A DNA stretch of 64,000 bases from Sporothrix humicola (Eukaryota; Ascomycota; Sordariomycetes; Ophiostomatales; Ophiostomataceae). The notes below the pieces were generated by a model that worked only from the letters and a program-made list of their open reading frames with translations, was not told the origin of the DNA and searched no databases. The translations under genes and the position numbers were made by a program. The stretch lies in NCBI GenBank assembly GCA_021396245.1, contig WNYE01000016.1:248001-312000 (forward strand), written 5' to 3'. Shown here one piece after another: positions 19,917 through 31,100 of this stretch (its first letter is position 1; each line of letters starts with the position of its first letter).

Positions 19917-21239
19917 ATGGACGACACCTTACAAGACCTGCTGAGGTATGCTGCCAAGCAGGGCGTTCAGCTGACCGGCATCACGCCGCGCCGGCTGCCC
20001 GGCCGAGGTTACGGTATGGTGGCCACGCGCGACGTCAAAGAGGGCGAGACCGTTCTGGCCGTGCCGACGCGCGCACTCCGTACACTGGCCACGGTCCCCA
20101 AGGCCATTTCGCGCACGCTGGACAGAGACGTGTCTGTCCATGGCATCCTGGCCGCACATCTGGTACTCGACGACACGGGCGACTATGCCGCCTGGGACGC
20201 CGTCCTGCCGACGCCCGAAGATCTCGAGGCAGGGATGCCGCTGCTGTGGCCGACAAAACTGCGCGAGCTGCTGCCGACGCCGGCGCGGAATGCCCTGCAG
20301 AAGCAGCAGGCCAAGCTCAATGCCGACTGGGAGGCTGTCAAGGCGGCGTTTGGGGGAGACAGCGCCGACGACAAGGACAAAGAGTCACAAGGAGCAAAAG
20401 AGCGCCTTACGAAAAGCAAGTATGTCCGCGCTTGGCTGCTGGTCAACTCGCGTACCTTTTACTACACGACCCCGCGCTCCGAAGCCACGCTTCCCAGCCA
20501 CGACGACCGCATCGCCATGCAGCCCGTGGCCGATCTGTTCAACCACGCGGCCGACCGCGGATGCCGTGCCGCCTATGCAGCGCAGGGCTTTTCGTTTGTT
20601 GCTGACCGGCTGTACAAGGAGGGCGACGAAGTGCCCATCAGCTATGGTGCTCACGCCAACGATGCACTTCTCGTTGAGTACGGCTTCGTGCTCGCCGACA
20701 ACCGCTGGGACGAGGTGAGCTTGGACGCTGTCATTGTGCCCCGCCTCTCTTCGTCCCCCCAAGACATTGTCCGCGAAGATCTCGAGACCGCCGGCTTCTG
20801 GGGCAACTATATGATTGACGCTGCCACGCCTGGCGGCTGCTACCGCACACAAGTAGCTTTAAGGCGGCTGATGTGCGGTGTGTCCAACATCAAACGGACG
20901 GCATGGCTGCAGTTTGTCGAGGGCGGCGGTGACGACCAGGATGAGGAGGAAGGAAGCGAGGACCGTCAAGAGCTGCTTCTCGAGTGCCTCGACGACATGG
21001 CGGAGGTGGCCCACAAGACATTGACAAAGATTGAGCGGCTGGCCAAGTCGCAGGTCGGGACCGAGAGCCAGCGAGACCTGTTGGCTCTGCGGTGGCGGCA
21101 GATCGAGGCCATGGTCGCCCAAGCAGCCAAGAAGCTGAGGGAGGGGGAGGACAATGAAGGTGAGGAGGAGGCAAAAGAGGAGACGAAGGAGACGAAGGAG
21201 GTGAAAGGCAAGACGAAAAAGAAAGAGGTGGGAAAGTGA
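19917..21239 (+). CDS. SET-domain lysine methyltransferase (Rkm/SETD6 type)
   Basis: 440 aa, intronless. The ATG at 19917 is chosen because the upstream open stretch begins with GTG and is not protein-like. An N-terminal split SET domain starts with GRGYGMVATRDVKEGETVLAVP near residue 30 and resumes after an insert with VADLFNHA (Asn209-His210) and ISYGAHANDALLVEYGF. These are the AdoMet-binding and catalytic motifs of Rubisco-LSMT-like SET enzymes. There is no Cys-rich post-SET zinc site, as usual in this class. The C-terminal ~150 residues fit the LSMT substrate-binding region and end in an acidic/Lys-rich tail. Fungal relatives methylate ribosomal proteins or elongation factors, but the substrate here is unknown. 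Confidence 0.9.
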   Translation: MDDTLQDLLRYAAKQGVQLTGITPRRLPGRGYGMVATRDVKEGETVLAVPTRALRTLATVPKAISRTLDRDVSVHGILAAHLVLDDTGDYAAWDAVLPTPEDLEAGMPLLWPTKLRELLPTPARNALQKQQAKLNADWEAVKAAFGGDSADDKDKESQGAKERLTKSKYVRAWLLVNSRTFYYTTPRSEATLPSHDDRIAMQPVADLFNHAADRGCRAAYAAQGFSFVADRLYKEGDEVPISYGAHANDALLVEYGFVLADNRWDEVSLDAVIVPRLSSSPQDIVREDLETAGFWGNYMIDAATPGGCYRTQVALRRLMCGVSNIKRTAWLQFVEGGGDDQDEEEGSEDRQELLLECLDDMAEVAHKTLTKIERLAKSQVGTESQRDLLALRWRQIEAMVAQAAKKLREGEDNEGEEEAKEETKETKEVKGKTKKKEVGK

Positions 21240-23628
21240 GGAGAGGGCAAGTTCAATTCGAACGACGGGCGACGGGCGATGGACGACGGACGATTGGACG
21301 TCTGTTACGGAAACGGGCACGATTTACGACACCATGTTTACGAGTAAGCATATTACACAAAAGTACAGAGCATAGCAGAGGAGCGCCTTGCCAAACGCAG
21401 TCTTTGGCCGATAGAAACGACTAGGATAGACATCTGTAGAGGACAGGAATATCTCTGCAGAGAACTTTGCATTTAGCTAAGCGAAAAGCGTTTACTTTTT
21501 CACTTTCTTCTACTTCTGATCCTTTCGCTTGTCTTTCTCATTCTGCCCCTTGAGGCAGCTAGTGTCTCGCTTCTTTACAAACGTACGATTATTGACTTCT
21601 GAAGCCGTCACAGTCTTGTAGGCAGGTCTCCCTGGCGGCTGTTGTCCCCTCTCTTGACGCTCGTTAACGACTTGGCGGAGCCTCACCAAAAGAAGAGAAA
21701 GGAAAACACAACAAAAAGGAAGGTCGCCAACATCTCCGCGTCCAGACGGTCCGGAGACAGCTTTTGGAAATCAGCCGCTGCGAGCCCTACTCTTTGGGAA
21801 ATCAGCCGTTGTCCATTTTCCTCCTCGTCCCGGACATATCAATCTTGGATGCCCTGGCCACGCTATGCACACCCTGGCCGCCCTGCGAGCCTGATCTCCC
21901 AGATCAGCATGGCCTCCATCGTGGCCGCATTGATCGCCCCTGGTTACAAGCTATCTTGGTGTCGTGGTTGCAGCCGATTTCCACAAGCAGCCTTTTGCCG
22001 TCCAAAATTGGAGTGGCTTTGGTGCAGATGTTGGGGCCAATTGCCGAGACATGACAGCTGACAGACTGGGCGGAAAGTTTCCAAATTCTGTCTCGTCTAC
22101 TTTTTGGGCCTTTTTCTTTCTTCTTGTTTTCGTCCCTTCCTTTTTTGCTGTGGTCGGCGGTCTCGTCAATTGGCTGCGCCGTTGGTCGTTCCTTCTTGTT
22201 CTGTGCGGTGTTAGTGCATCGAGGTGTGGGTCGCTCAATTGCCGTTTTGGGGTGTCAATAGAGCTTCATCGCGGCAAGTGCCAGCCAGGCCTCATTCTTT
22301 CCCAAATTATCGCCACCACACCCTTTTTTTCTCCCCTCCTCGCTTTTCCGCATCCAGGAACAAACACGTCTGTGCATAGTGAACAGGATAAAAAAAGAAA
22401 CCAAGTGCGACGCACCAAGTAAAACGGACAGAAACCGAAACGGGGAAAGCAGTCCCTGCATCGTCGACGGCTTCTTTCCAGATTTCGCAACTGTCCGCAG
22501 GCCCAGAACCAGGTTCTCGCCTCAGCACCATCTCCAAGTACTGCCAACAATCGTCGACAGTTCCAAGATCTCTTTGTGTAGCATCCTCATCTGACCAGCC
22601 TCGTTTTTTACCTCTTTCTTGGGTTCTTCTGCATGGCCTTCTGGCCCTGGGATCTACGCCAGCCGCTCTCATGGATGCCCGCCATATCCGCTTTGGCGCG
22701 GCAGCTCTGGCGGGCTCTTTCCCGATCGGGCCACCTGGACTAGCAGCTCTCAACGCCGCGTGCTTTCCCAATTGAGGTCTCAATAAGATCTCCATCCGCT
22801 ATGGAGGAAGGCGCCACAGGAACATCAGAGACAGCCAGGGGCACGCTTGACAAGTCCGACGAGTTTGACAAGTTCGACAAAGTCCACAACAATGAACCCT
22901 GTGCACCTAGCTCACCTCGCCTCTAGTCGTGTGATCCGAGAGATGTCGAAAACAGGCAATCGACCGTCGCAGGAACAAAAGAAGACGACGACACGACAAA
23001 ACCATGCATACGGCTGTGGTCCCGACGTTGCCCAACATGCAACACTATTGGGATCTTTCATTTTTTGAGAAAGATCTTTTTGTTGACAAGCCCGGGACCG
23101 AAAGAGGTCTGGACTTGCAAGGTGAAAGAGGCTGGGCACCGAGATCAAAGGCCCGGAGATCACAGAGGGTCTGGAGATAACCTCGAGTCATGGTTGGGCG
23201 AGACGTCGTCTTCGTCGTTTTCATCTTCTTTGACATCTGACGGTCATTTTTTCAAAAGACTTGGTGTTTCTTTCTTTCTCAATCTCTTTCTTGCCCCGTT
23301 TCCATTACGGCGTTATTGCTTCTTGCTTCTTTATTTACTCAAGCTGGTCTTGGGCTCTTGGTCCACCCTCCTCTATCCGGGCTCAATAGAGCACCTTTGT
23401 CAATAAACCTCACCATCAACGAGGCCTCCTCGTCGAGCATAAATATCCTCATCATCCTCCTCATCATCTCGATATTTTTTTCTCTTCTCTTCTCATCCTC
23501 TCTCAACAGTCAATCCAATACCAAAGAGATCATCATCTTTCTCCTTCTTCTCTCTTCATTCTTTTTCATCACTCATCTTTTTTCTCTTCCCCAGAAAATC
23601 AAAAAAAAAAAAAAAAAATTCCGGCATC
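21240..23628. other. Intergenic and pheromone gene leader, no gene
   Basis: No convincing coding sequence. Short frames at 21642-22061 and 22266-22795 have arbitrary composition. From about 23390 to 23628 the + strand is strongly pyrimidine-rich and ends in an A-tract just before the pheromone ATG, typical of a fungal promoter and 5' leader. Confidence 0.6.
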
Positions 23629-24327
23629 ATGAAGACCACTGCTATCTTCTCCATCCTCGCCGTCGGCGCCACCAGCGTCTCGGCTGCTGCCCTCGCCGAG
23701 GCCGAGCCCATCTGCATGTGGGTTGGCCAGTCGTGCTACAAGGTCAAACGCGAACCCGTTGCTGAGGCCGATCCCATCTGCATGTGGGTTGGTCAGTCAT
23801 GCTACAAGGTCAAGCGCACTGCTGAGGCTTTCGCCAACGCCATTGCCACCTCTGGCGATGCTTCCCTGACCCGCCGCTCCGTTGTCGGTGACGACGCCCA
23901 CAAGGCCATCCGTGCCCTGGACGGCCTTGCCAACATCGTTGCCTCCACCCAGGCCAACCCCCGCTCCTTCTACACCGACCTGCTCCTCGAGTCGTACTTC
24001 CCCGCCCCCGTCGAGGAGGCCGCCGCCGAGAAGCGCGAGGCTGAGGCCGAGCCCATCTGCATGTGGGTTGGCCAGTCGTGCTACAAGGTCAAGCGTGCTG
24101 CTGAGGCCGTCATCAACACCATCGACAGCTTCGCCAGCGTCGAGAAGCGCGAGGCTGAGGCCAACCCCATCTGCATGTGGGTCGGCCAGTCGTGCTACAA
24201 GCGCTCCGAGGAGAACGCCGTCCGCCGCTGCAACGCCCCCGGCGGTGCCTGCTCTGCCGCTTCGCGCGACCTGAACGCCATGTACCACGCTGCCCGCCAG
24301 GTCCTCGACAGCCTCCCGGCCCAGTAA
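23629..24327 (+). CDS. Alpha-factor-type mating pheromone precursor
   Basis: 232-aa secreted precursor. Residues 1-20 form a signal peptide. Four identical cores PICMWVGQSCY lie at residues 27-37, 49-59, 142-152 and 180-190, each with two Cys seven residues apart as in Sordariomycete alpha pheromones. Lys-Arg Kex2 sites follow each core. Copies 3 and 4 are also preceded by Lys-Arg and Glu-Ala dipeptides for Ste13-type trimming. The C-terminal segment CNAPGGACSAASRDLNAMYH is conserved in ascomycete precursors. Copies 1-3 end CYKVKR but copy 4 ends CYKR, so mature peptides may differ by two residues. The core starts with Ile-Cys and ends Cys-Tyr instead of the common Trp-Cys...Cys-Trp. The peptide would act on a Ste2-type receptor. 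Confidence 0.92.
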   Translation: MKTTAIFSILAVGATSVSAAALAEAEPICMWVGQSCYKVKREPVAEADPICMWVGQSCYKVKRTAEAFANAIATSGDASLTRRSVVGDDAHKAIRALDGLANIVASTQANPRSFYTDLLLESYFPAPVEEAAAEKREAEAEPICMWVGQSCYKVKRAAEAVINTIDSFASVEKREAEANPICMWVGQSCYKRSEENAVRRCNAPGGACSAASRDLNAMYHAARQVLDSLPAQ

Positions 24328-25103
24328 ATGCGCTGCCAGTGCCTCTTGGGTCCTCTCCTGTACGATATGACTATTATTACATGACGACATATACAGCTTC
24401 TTTTTTTCGCTCTTCTTTCTCTTCTATTGCGCTCTTATCTTTCTAAAGACAAAAAACAATACTGAAGGAGAGGAGGAGACGGAAAGAGACAGGAAGCATG
24501 GTGGCTTGACAGTGCTCGTTTTTTTTTCCCGCTTTGGATAGTCCTTTTCGACGATTTTCACCCTTCTTGTTTTCTGCTTTCTCCTCTGTTCTTCTTCGGG
24601 ATTTCAAACTTCGATTCTTGTGGAGGGGGCCAAGGGCCTAAACTTGGGACAACCCTTGCTCTCTACCGTCTTGTTATTCTATATACGAGGCGACTGCTAA
24701 ATAATAGCAATGCGCACTCTTTTTTACATACCCTCTATTCATCTTTTAGATAGGAGCAGAGCTTCTGCTTTCTTTTTCCAGATAGCGACGATAATTCCAT
24801 TCTGTTCGCTCAATTTCGTTCCCAATCATAGCCACTGCCGAGTATTCACATAATAGTGTCTTGTCTTTTTTAAATGTCTTTGCAGCTATTTTCGTGTGTC
24901 TATGGTATAATATGGTCTTCCTGAGACCTGTGGATACAAAAAATTCAAAATCCAAATATAATCAAACGCCATGTCCTTTGTGTTTCTTGTGCGGGAGTTT
25001 CCCCTCCCTATGTTGAATGTTTTCACCGTCGTTGCAACCTCACACCAACAGCCCTTTGTTCTCTCCTCACCACAGTTCTCACTCTCACCAAAATGGACAT
25101 CCC
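24328..25103. other. Convergent intergenic region
   Basis: 3' flanks of the pheromone gene (+) and the FMP32-like gene (-). T-rich tracts, no coding signal. Confidence 0.6.
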
Positions 25104-25883
25104 TTACATCAACAACCGCCATGCACCCAACAATAGCGCTGCAAAACCTGTGCACACACCCATCAGCCACTGTAGCGTCTGGAACTTGACCTGCTCCAGC
25201 TGCTGCCGCATCGCCGCCACTTCCTGCTCAATCTTTGTCTCGGTCTCTTTGACTTTCAGTTCTTGGCCCACCGCCTCTTCCCGAATCCGCCCCTTTTCCA
25301 GGTTGAGGTCCAGCCGCACGCTCGCCTGTGTCCGCCCGACCTCGTCCCGCAGCCGGCTGTTGAACTTGGCTAGGTCGTTGGCCAGCCGCTCATGCGCCGC
25401 CCGCGTCGTGTTGGTCTCGGTGCTGTCCGCCGACAGCAGCTCGCTCCGCAGCTTGGCAAAGTCGACTTTCTGCGTGTAAGTCGCCTTGGCCGCGTCCTCG
25501 CGTAGCACCATGGTGCGCGTCAGGTTCTGGATGCTTTCCTCAATGACATCGTTGAGCACCTTCATCATAGCCACGGACTGGTCTTCGGTGAAGCCATCGT
25601 CCTGCAGCCGCTGCACAAACTTAAGCGTGTCAAAGTGGTGGTCGCGGCGGCGCGCTGCCGAGGCATGGAACGCGCGGCGGGAGATGGGAGAGGCAAACGA
25701 TGGGGAAGACTGGCATCGTGGGCTCGCTGGCCTCCGTTGTGTCTGCTGGGGCGTCGTTGTGGAAAAGGCGGCTGTTGTTGCGGCCAGCCGGAAAAGCATC
25801 GGCTTTGCGTGAGCTTGGCGCAGGGGTGCGGTCCAGCTCAGCTGCGGCAACAGAAACCGCGGGAGGGATTGTTGGAGGGCCAT
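25104..25883 (-). CDS. Mitochondrial DUF1640 / FMP32-MCUR1-like protein
   Basis: 259 aa, intronless, ATG at 25883. The first ~75 residues are rich in Arg, Ser, Ala and Gln with almost no acid, as in a mitochondrial presequence (RRAFHASAARR is a likely cleavage region). Then comes the DUF1640 signature DTLKFVQRLQDDGFTEDQSVAMMKVL, a long coiled coil (residues ~125-235) and one C-terminal membrane helix (LMGVCTGFAALLLGAWRLL). This matches the CCDC90/MCUR1/yeast Fmp32 family of inner-membrane proteins, linked to respiratory-complex assembly or calcium-uniporter regulation in other organisms. Which of these applies in this fungus is not known. Confidence 0.88.
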   Translation of the reverse strand: MALQQSLPRFLLPQLSWTAPLRQAHAKPMLFRLAATTAAFSTTTPQQTQRRPASPRCQSSPSFASPISRRAFHASAARRRDHHFDTLKFVQRLQDDGFTEDQSVAMMKVLNDVIEESIQNLTRTMVLREDAAKATYTQKVDFAKLRSELLSADSTETNTTRAAHERLANDLAKFNSRLRDEVGRTQASVRLDLNLEKGRIREEAVGQELKVKETETKIEQEVAAMRQQLEQVKFQTLQWLMGVCTGFAALLLGAWRLLM

Positions 25884-28129
25884 TGCAAGGCTGTGGGTGT
25901 ATGAGTTGTTGATGTAGAGAGTCCCGCGTCAATTGTGCAGTGACAAGATGCGCCCAGTGTGACCGTGGAATGTGGGACGTCGTTGCTCTTTGTACTTTGC
26001 AGGTGGTACATAGCTTGTGACTGTCAAGCTGGGAAAGTGCCGGTTGAGGGAAAGCCGTTGATGCCCGCGTCACTTGCAGGCCCCACTTTCCCTGTTTAAG
26101 GAGGTCCTGGCGCGCGCAGGCCCACTGTGTGCTCCAACCAGTTGGGCTCACTGGGCCAGCTGGCTGCTGTGGCCTCAGGCACGAACCGACAGCTGCCGCC
26201 CCACAATAATTTTTTTCGAGCTGTTGGAGAACCAATATATTTCGTTCGCGGCTCGCCCAAATTTTCTCTTCCTTCTTTTCCTTCTTTTTCTTCTCCATGA
26301 ACAACGCAATTATAACACGTTCACGAAATCGATGACTTACGGGAAAACAAGGATCCTTTCTCTTCGGAGCTAGTTGATCCCAGGACATTTTCTCATTCTC
26401 TTTTTCAAAAAACGGAGAACAAACCACAATTTGAACAATCTTGGGTGCGGCGCTTCCCTGTCCTCTTTTGGGCGGTGGGAAGGGTCGCAATGATTGAGCA
26501 AACATTCTTACACTCTTGTGCATCAAGGTGTAACTGCATCCAGTGAATCGACGACTATGGACGGCGTGGGAAGCGAACGGTGGCGACCGCGACAGACAAG
26601 ACAGCTCTCGATGGACGATACCTCAAAAGCCAGAACGACGACGAGCGAATCACGACACCTTCAAGAGTACGCATGCCTGGTTATCGAAGAGGCCTATGGC
26701 CGGAGTCGATGCCCATTCTCGCAACTTGCCGGCGACAACTGCCTATATTTTTGCCTTGCATTTTACGAACTATTATCTATGCGGTGACCGTTTGTCGTAT
26801 GGCGAATCTTGTCGTAGCCCTGGTGATATATACAATGTATTCGCACGTAACTTCATTTCCTGAGACAAGGAAACACGGCGAAGTGTTTTATTCACTTCCG
26901 CAACCTCCTTTGAATCTGCTCTACACACAAAGCTTTTCATTCACTGTTTTGCATCTCCAATTCTGTCTGCACCTTGATTTTGTTTTCTGCCGTCCATCAC
27001 CACCTTTAGCTGTAAAATCACGTGATTGTACCCAGATTGGAAACAGCTGTTGCGTCACTTTCTGCAGGAAGCCGCGCCTGAGAACTGCCCCTTCCCGGTT
27101 TGTCGCTGCCTAAAGTCCCGGGTTCCAGCAAATGTTTTGAATGCGCTGGGCAAAGAGTCGCAAAACGCCTTAAAAATTTGGCAATAAATGTTCGTAGATG
27201 TCAAAGAAAGTGAATAGCATCAAAATGTCCCAAAAGAAACACCAAGCTGCAGTGTTGTGTGCCCCTTGCGCAATGTCCAACGCTGAGACAGGGAAGCTCA
27301 GGAGCTATCTGGCCTCAATTGGCGTGTGTGCGCGTTCGTTCCTGCTTTGTTCGGCGCATTCTTCTGCGCGTTCCTGCCCGGTTCTCCTGAAGAAACCTAA
27401 TTTTACTGCTTGCACGTGACAGCTGAAGCTCGCTTTCCCGCTTATTCACCCCTGAATGGCCCGTGCACAGGCCAGCCAAGCTGCAACCAGCACCAACGGC
27501 CACCACTGTCAGGGCAGGTGCGAGGCAGGCACGACAGCGTGTCGCCTTCCCCCTAGAACCACTAGACAGCCCTGGGTCGTTCCTTCCTCCTTGGAATCAG
27601 AAGAGGATACGGTACGCTGTAGCAACCTAATTTGCCTTTTCCCTCTCCAAGCCCCAAATTTCCCTCCTTCTCTCTTCTCTCCCTCCTCACATCCATCGCA
27701 TCCGAGCCTCTACTTCTTCCACCCCCCATTCGAGGCCCATCTCTACATTGCATCTGCATCTTCTTTCTTTCATTGACTGTGTCATTAATTTCTTCATTGT
27801 TCACCTTCGCTCCTTTTCATTTTCAATCCCCCCTGCCGCGTATTTCCCGCTTGTGCGGGAGCTAACGGTTTTCGTGGATAACTCCCCTTTCTCTCCTTTT
27901 TCGTTCCTGAAGCTTGTTTGTCTTCACGACAAACCCAAACCAAACCCGGTTCCTGTCGATCTCGCGACCTTCCAATCCATCCTCCGTTGTCGACTCGAGC
28001 ATCTCTATCCTTTCGACTATCCATTGACGGCAAGCTCAACGCCCTGGCCAGCGCATCCCCGCGCCCTTTCTGTTCTCTTGTTTTCCTCAGCTTGAACTAG
28101 AGCTTGTCTCTTCCACACACACAACAACC
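25884..28129. other. Divergent intergenic region, promoter of clathrin gene
   Basis: No convincing gene. A 298-codon minus-strand frame (25630-26526) overlaps the FMP32-like gene and is a shadow. The + strand from about 27640 to 28130 is pyrimidine-rich, consistent with the clathrin promoter and leader. Confidence 0.6.
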
Positions 28130-31100
28130 ATGGCACCGCTACCCATCAAGCTGGGCGAGATTGTCCAGCTCACTTCGATTGGTATCGACAGCGCGGCCAT
28201 CGGCTTCAACTCTTGCGTGCGTCCTCCCCGTTCATTTACGCGTTTTCTGCGTCGCCCAGTGCTGTTTTGGGAGCTTGGAGGGGGAGATTGGCCAATCTTA
28301 TCTGGCCTCTTGCTTCCTCTTGCTTCCATCTCGCTCTCAGCTTATTTTCGTCTCCCCTTTTGATCACAACTAACTCCTCCACAGACATTAGAGTCCGATC
28401 GGTACGTCTGCGTTCGCGAAAAGAAGAACGAGGCCGCCTCGCCCGAAGTTGTCATCGTCGACCTCCAGAACCTCAGCAATGTCATGCGCCGGGGCATCAA
28501 GGCCGACAGTGCCATCATGCACTGGTCACGTCCCGTCATTGCCCTGCGGGCCCAGTCCCGGACACTCCAGATCTTCGACCTCGAGAAGAAGGCCAAGTTG
28601 AACTCGGCAACCACAAACGAGGACGTTGTTTACTGGAAGTGGATCAGCGAGAGCACGATTGGCCTCGTCACCGAGACTGGTGTGCACCACTGGGACGTGT
28701 TCGAGGCAAACAAGGCCCCCGTGGAGGTCTTCAAGCGCAATGCCGCGATGAGCGTAAGCTTTTGCCCCCATTTCCCCGTGTTTTCCTGATGATTTAGGTG
28801 TCTCGTATTTTGGCTGCTCTTGTCTCTTCCCCAGCTTGGCCAGACTACCAGCTACCGTGGTCAAATATGGAACCCACATAACTAACCCCACTGTTTTCCC
28901 ACATCACAGGCCTGCCAGATCATCAACTACCGCATCGACGCCGACAGCAAATGGATGGCCGTCGTCGGCATTTCCCAGCAGCAGGGCCGTGTCGTTGGCT
29001 CCATCCAGCTCTACTCCAAGGAGCGCGGTGTCAGCCAGGCCATTGAGGGTCACGCCGCTTCGTTCGCCACATACCAGATGGAGGGTGCTCCCCAGATCTC
29101 AAAGCTATTCGTCTTCGCCGTCCGCACTGCCGCCGCCGCGAAGCTGCACATTGTCGAGATCGACAAGCCCGACGCCAACCCGGCCTTCCCCAAGAAGGCG
29201 GTTGATGTGTACTTCCCCGCGGAGGCCGTCAACGATTTCCCCGTTGCCGTCCAGGTGTCGCAGAAGTATGGCATTGTCTACCTCATTACGAAATACGGCT
29301 TTATCCACCTGTACGATATTGAGACCGGCTCTTGCATCTTCATGAACCGCATGTCCAGCGAGACCATTTTCGTCTCCTGCATCGACAGCGAGTCCACCGG
29401 TGTTGTTGGTATCAACCGCAAGGGTCAGACCCTGTCTGTCAAGGTCGACGAAACGACCATCATCCCCTACCTCCTGCAGAACCCCGCCAACACCGATCTG
29501 GCAATTAAGATTGCCTCCCGGGGTGACCTGCCCGGTGCCGAGCAGCTGTATGCCCGTAAGTTTGAGCAGCTCTTCAACTCCGGTAACTACGTTGAGGCTG
29601 CACGCGTGGCCGCCAACTCGCCCCAGGGCTTCCTGCGCACCTCGGAGACCATTGAGAAGTTCAAGCGTCTCCCTCAGCAGCCCGGCCAGATGTCATACAT
29701 CCTGCAGTACTTTGGTCTGCTGCTTGACAAGGGTGGCCTGAACATGACTGAGACTCTGGAGCTGGCTCAACCCGTCGTTGCCCAGAAGCGCACGGAGCTT
29801 CTCGAGAAGTGGGCCAAGGAGGACAAGCTGTTCGCCTCGGAGCAACTCGGTGACATGGTCCGGCCGCTGGATCTGGCCCTGGCTCTGCGCATCTACCTCA
29901 AGGCCAACGTGCCCCACAAGGTCGTCGCCTCGCTGGCCCAGGCCAACCGCTTTAACGAGATCATTCCCTACGCCACCAAGGCCGGCTACACCCCAGACTA
30001 CATGCAGCTCCTGCAGCACGTCGCCCGTGCCAACCCCGACAAGGCCGTCGAGTTCGCCACGATGCTGGCCAACAACGAGGGCGGTCCCCTGATCGACCTG
30101 GAGCGCGCCGTCGACGTCTTCCAGTCGCAGTGCCTGCTGCCCCAGGTTACTGCTTTCCTGATTGACGCCCTCAAGGAGAACCGTCCCGAGCAGGCCCACC
30201 TCCAGACCCGCCTGCTGGAGATGAACCTCCTCAACGCTCCCCAGGTAGCCGACGCCATTCTCAGCAACCAGATGTTCACGCACTTCGACAAGGCTCACAT
30301 TGCCAAGCTGTGCGAGCAGGCTGGTCTCTTCCGCTGGGCTCTGGACCTGTACGAGGACCCGGCTGCTGTCAAGCGTGTCGTTATCAACGTCCCTGGCACT
30401 GCCGACTTCGACCCCGAGTGGCTCACCAACTTCTTCGGCAAGCTGTCTGTCGAGCAGTCTCTTGACTGCCTTGACGCCATGATGAAGCACAACATCCGCC
30501 AGAACCTGCAGTCTGTTGTCCAGATCGCCACCAAGTACTCGGATCTTCTGGGCCCCCAGAACCTGGTGGACCTGTTCGAGAAGTACAAGACCGCCGAGGG
30601 TCTGTACTACTACCTGGGCAGCATCGTCAACCTGACGGAGGACCCCGAGGTGCACTTCAAGTACATTGAGGCTGCCACCAAGATGGGCCAGTTCCAAGAG
30701 GTCGAGCGCATCTGCCGTGAGAGCAACCACTACAACGCCGAGAAGGTCAAGAACTTCCTCAAGGAGGCCAAACTGCAGGACCAGCTGCCGCTGATCATTG
30801 TTTGCGACCGCTTCAACCTGGTTCACGACCTGATCCTGTTCCTGTACCAGAACCAGCAGTTCCAGTCGATTGAGGCCTACGTTCAGCGCATCAACCCCTC
30901 GCGGACGCCTGCCGTCATTGGCGGTCTGCTTGATGTTGACTGCGACGAGAACATCATCAAGAACCTGCTCGCCTCGGTGCAGGCCGGCCCGATCCCCATC
31001 GACCAGCTCGTGTCTGAGGTCGAGTCGCGCAACCGCCTCAAGCTGCTGCTGCCCTTCCTTGAGTCTGCTCTGGCTGCTGGCAACCACGACCAGGCCATCT

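Noticed and set aside
23629..24327. Kex2-processed RiPP (ustiloxin/dikaritin-type) precursor instead of a pheromone
   Set aside because: The two-Cys core, the Ste13 spacers and the conserved C-terminal CNAPGGAC segment fit a pheromone precursor, and no UstYa-type (DUF3328) gene lies nearby.
25630..26526. 298-codon minus-strand frame
   Set aside because: Overlaps the FMP32-like gene in a different frame and shows no family features.
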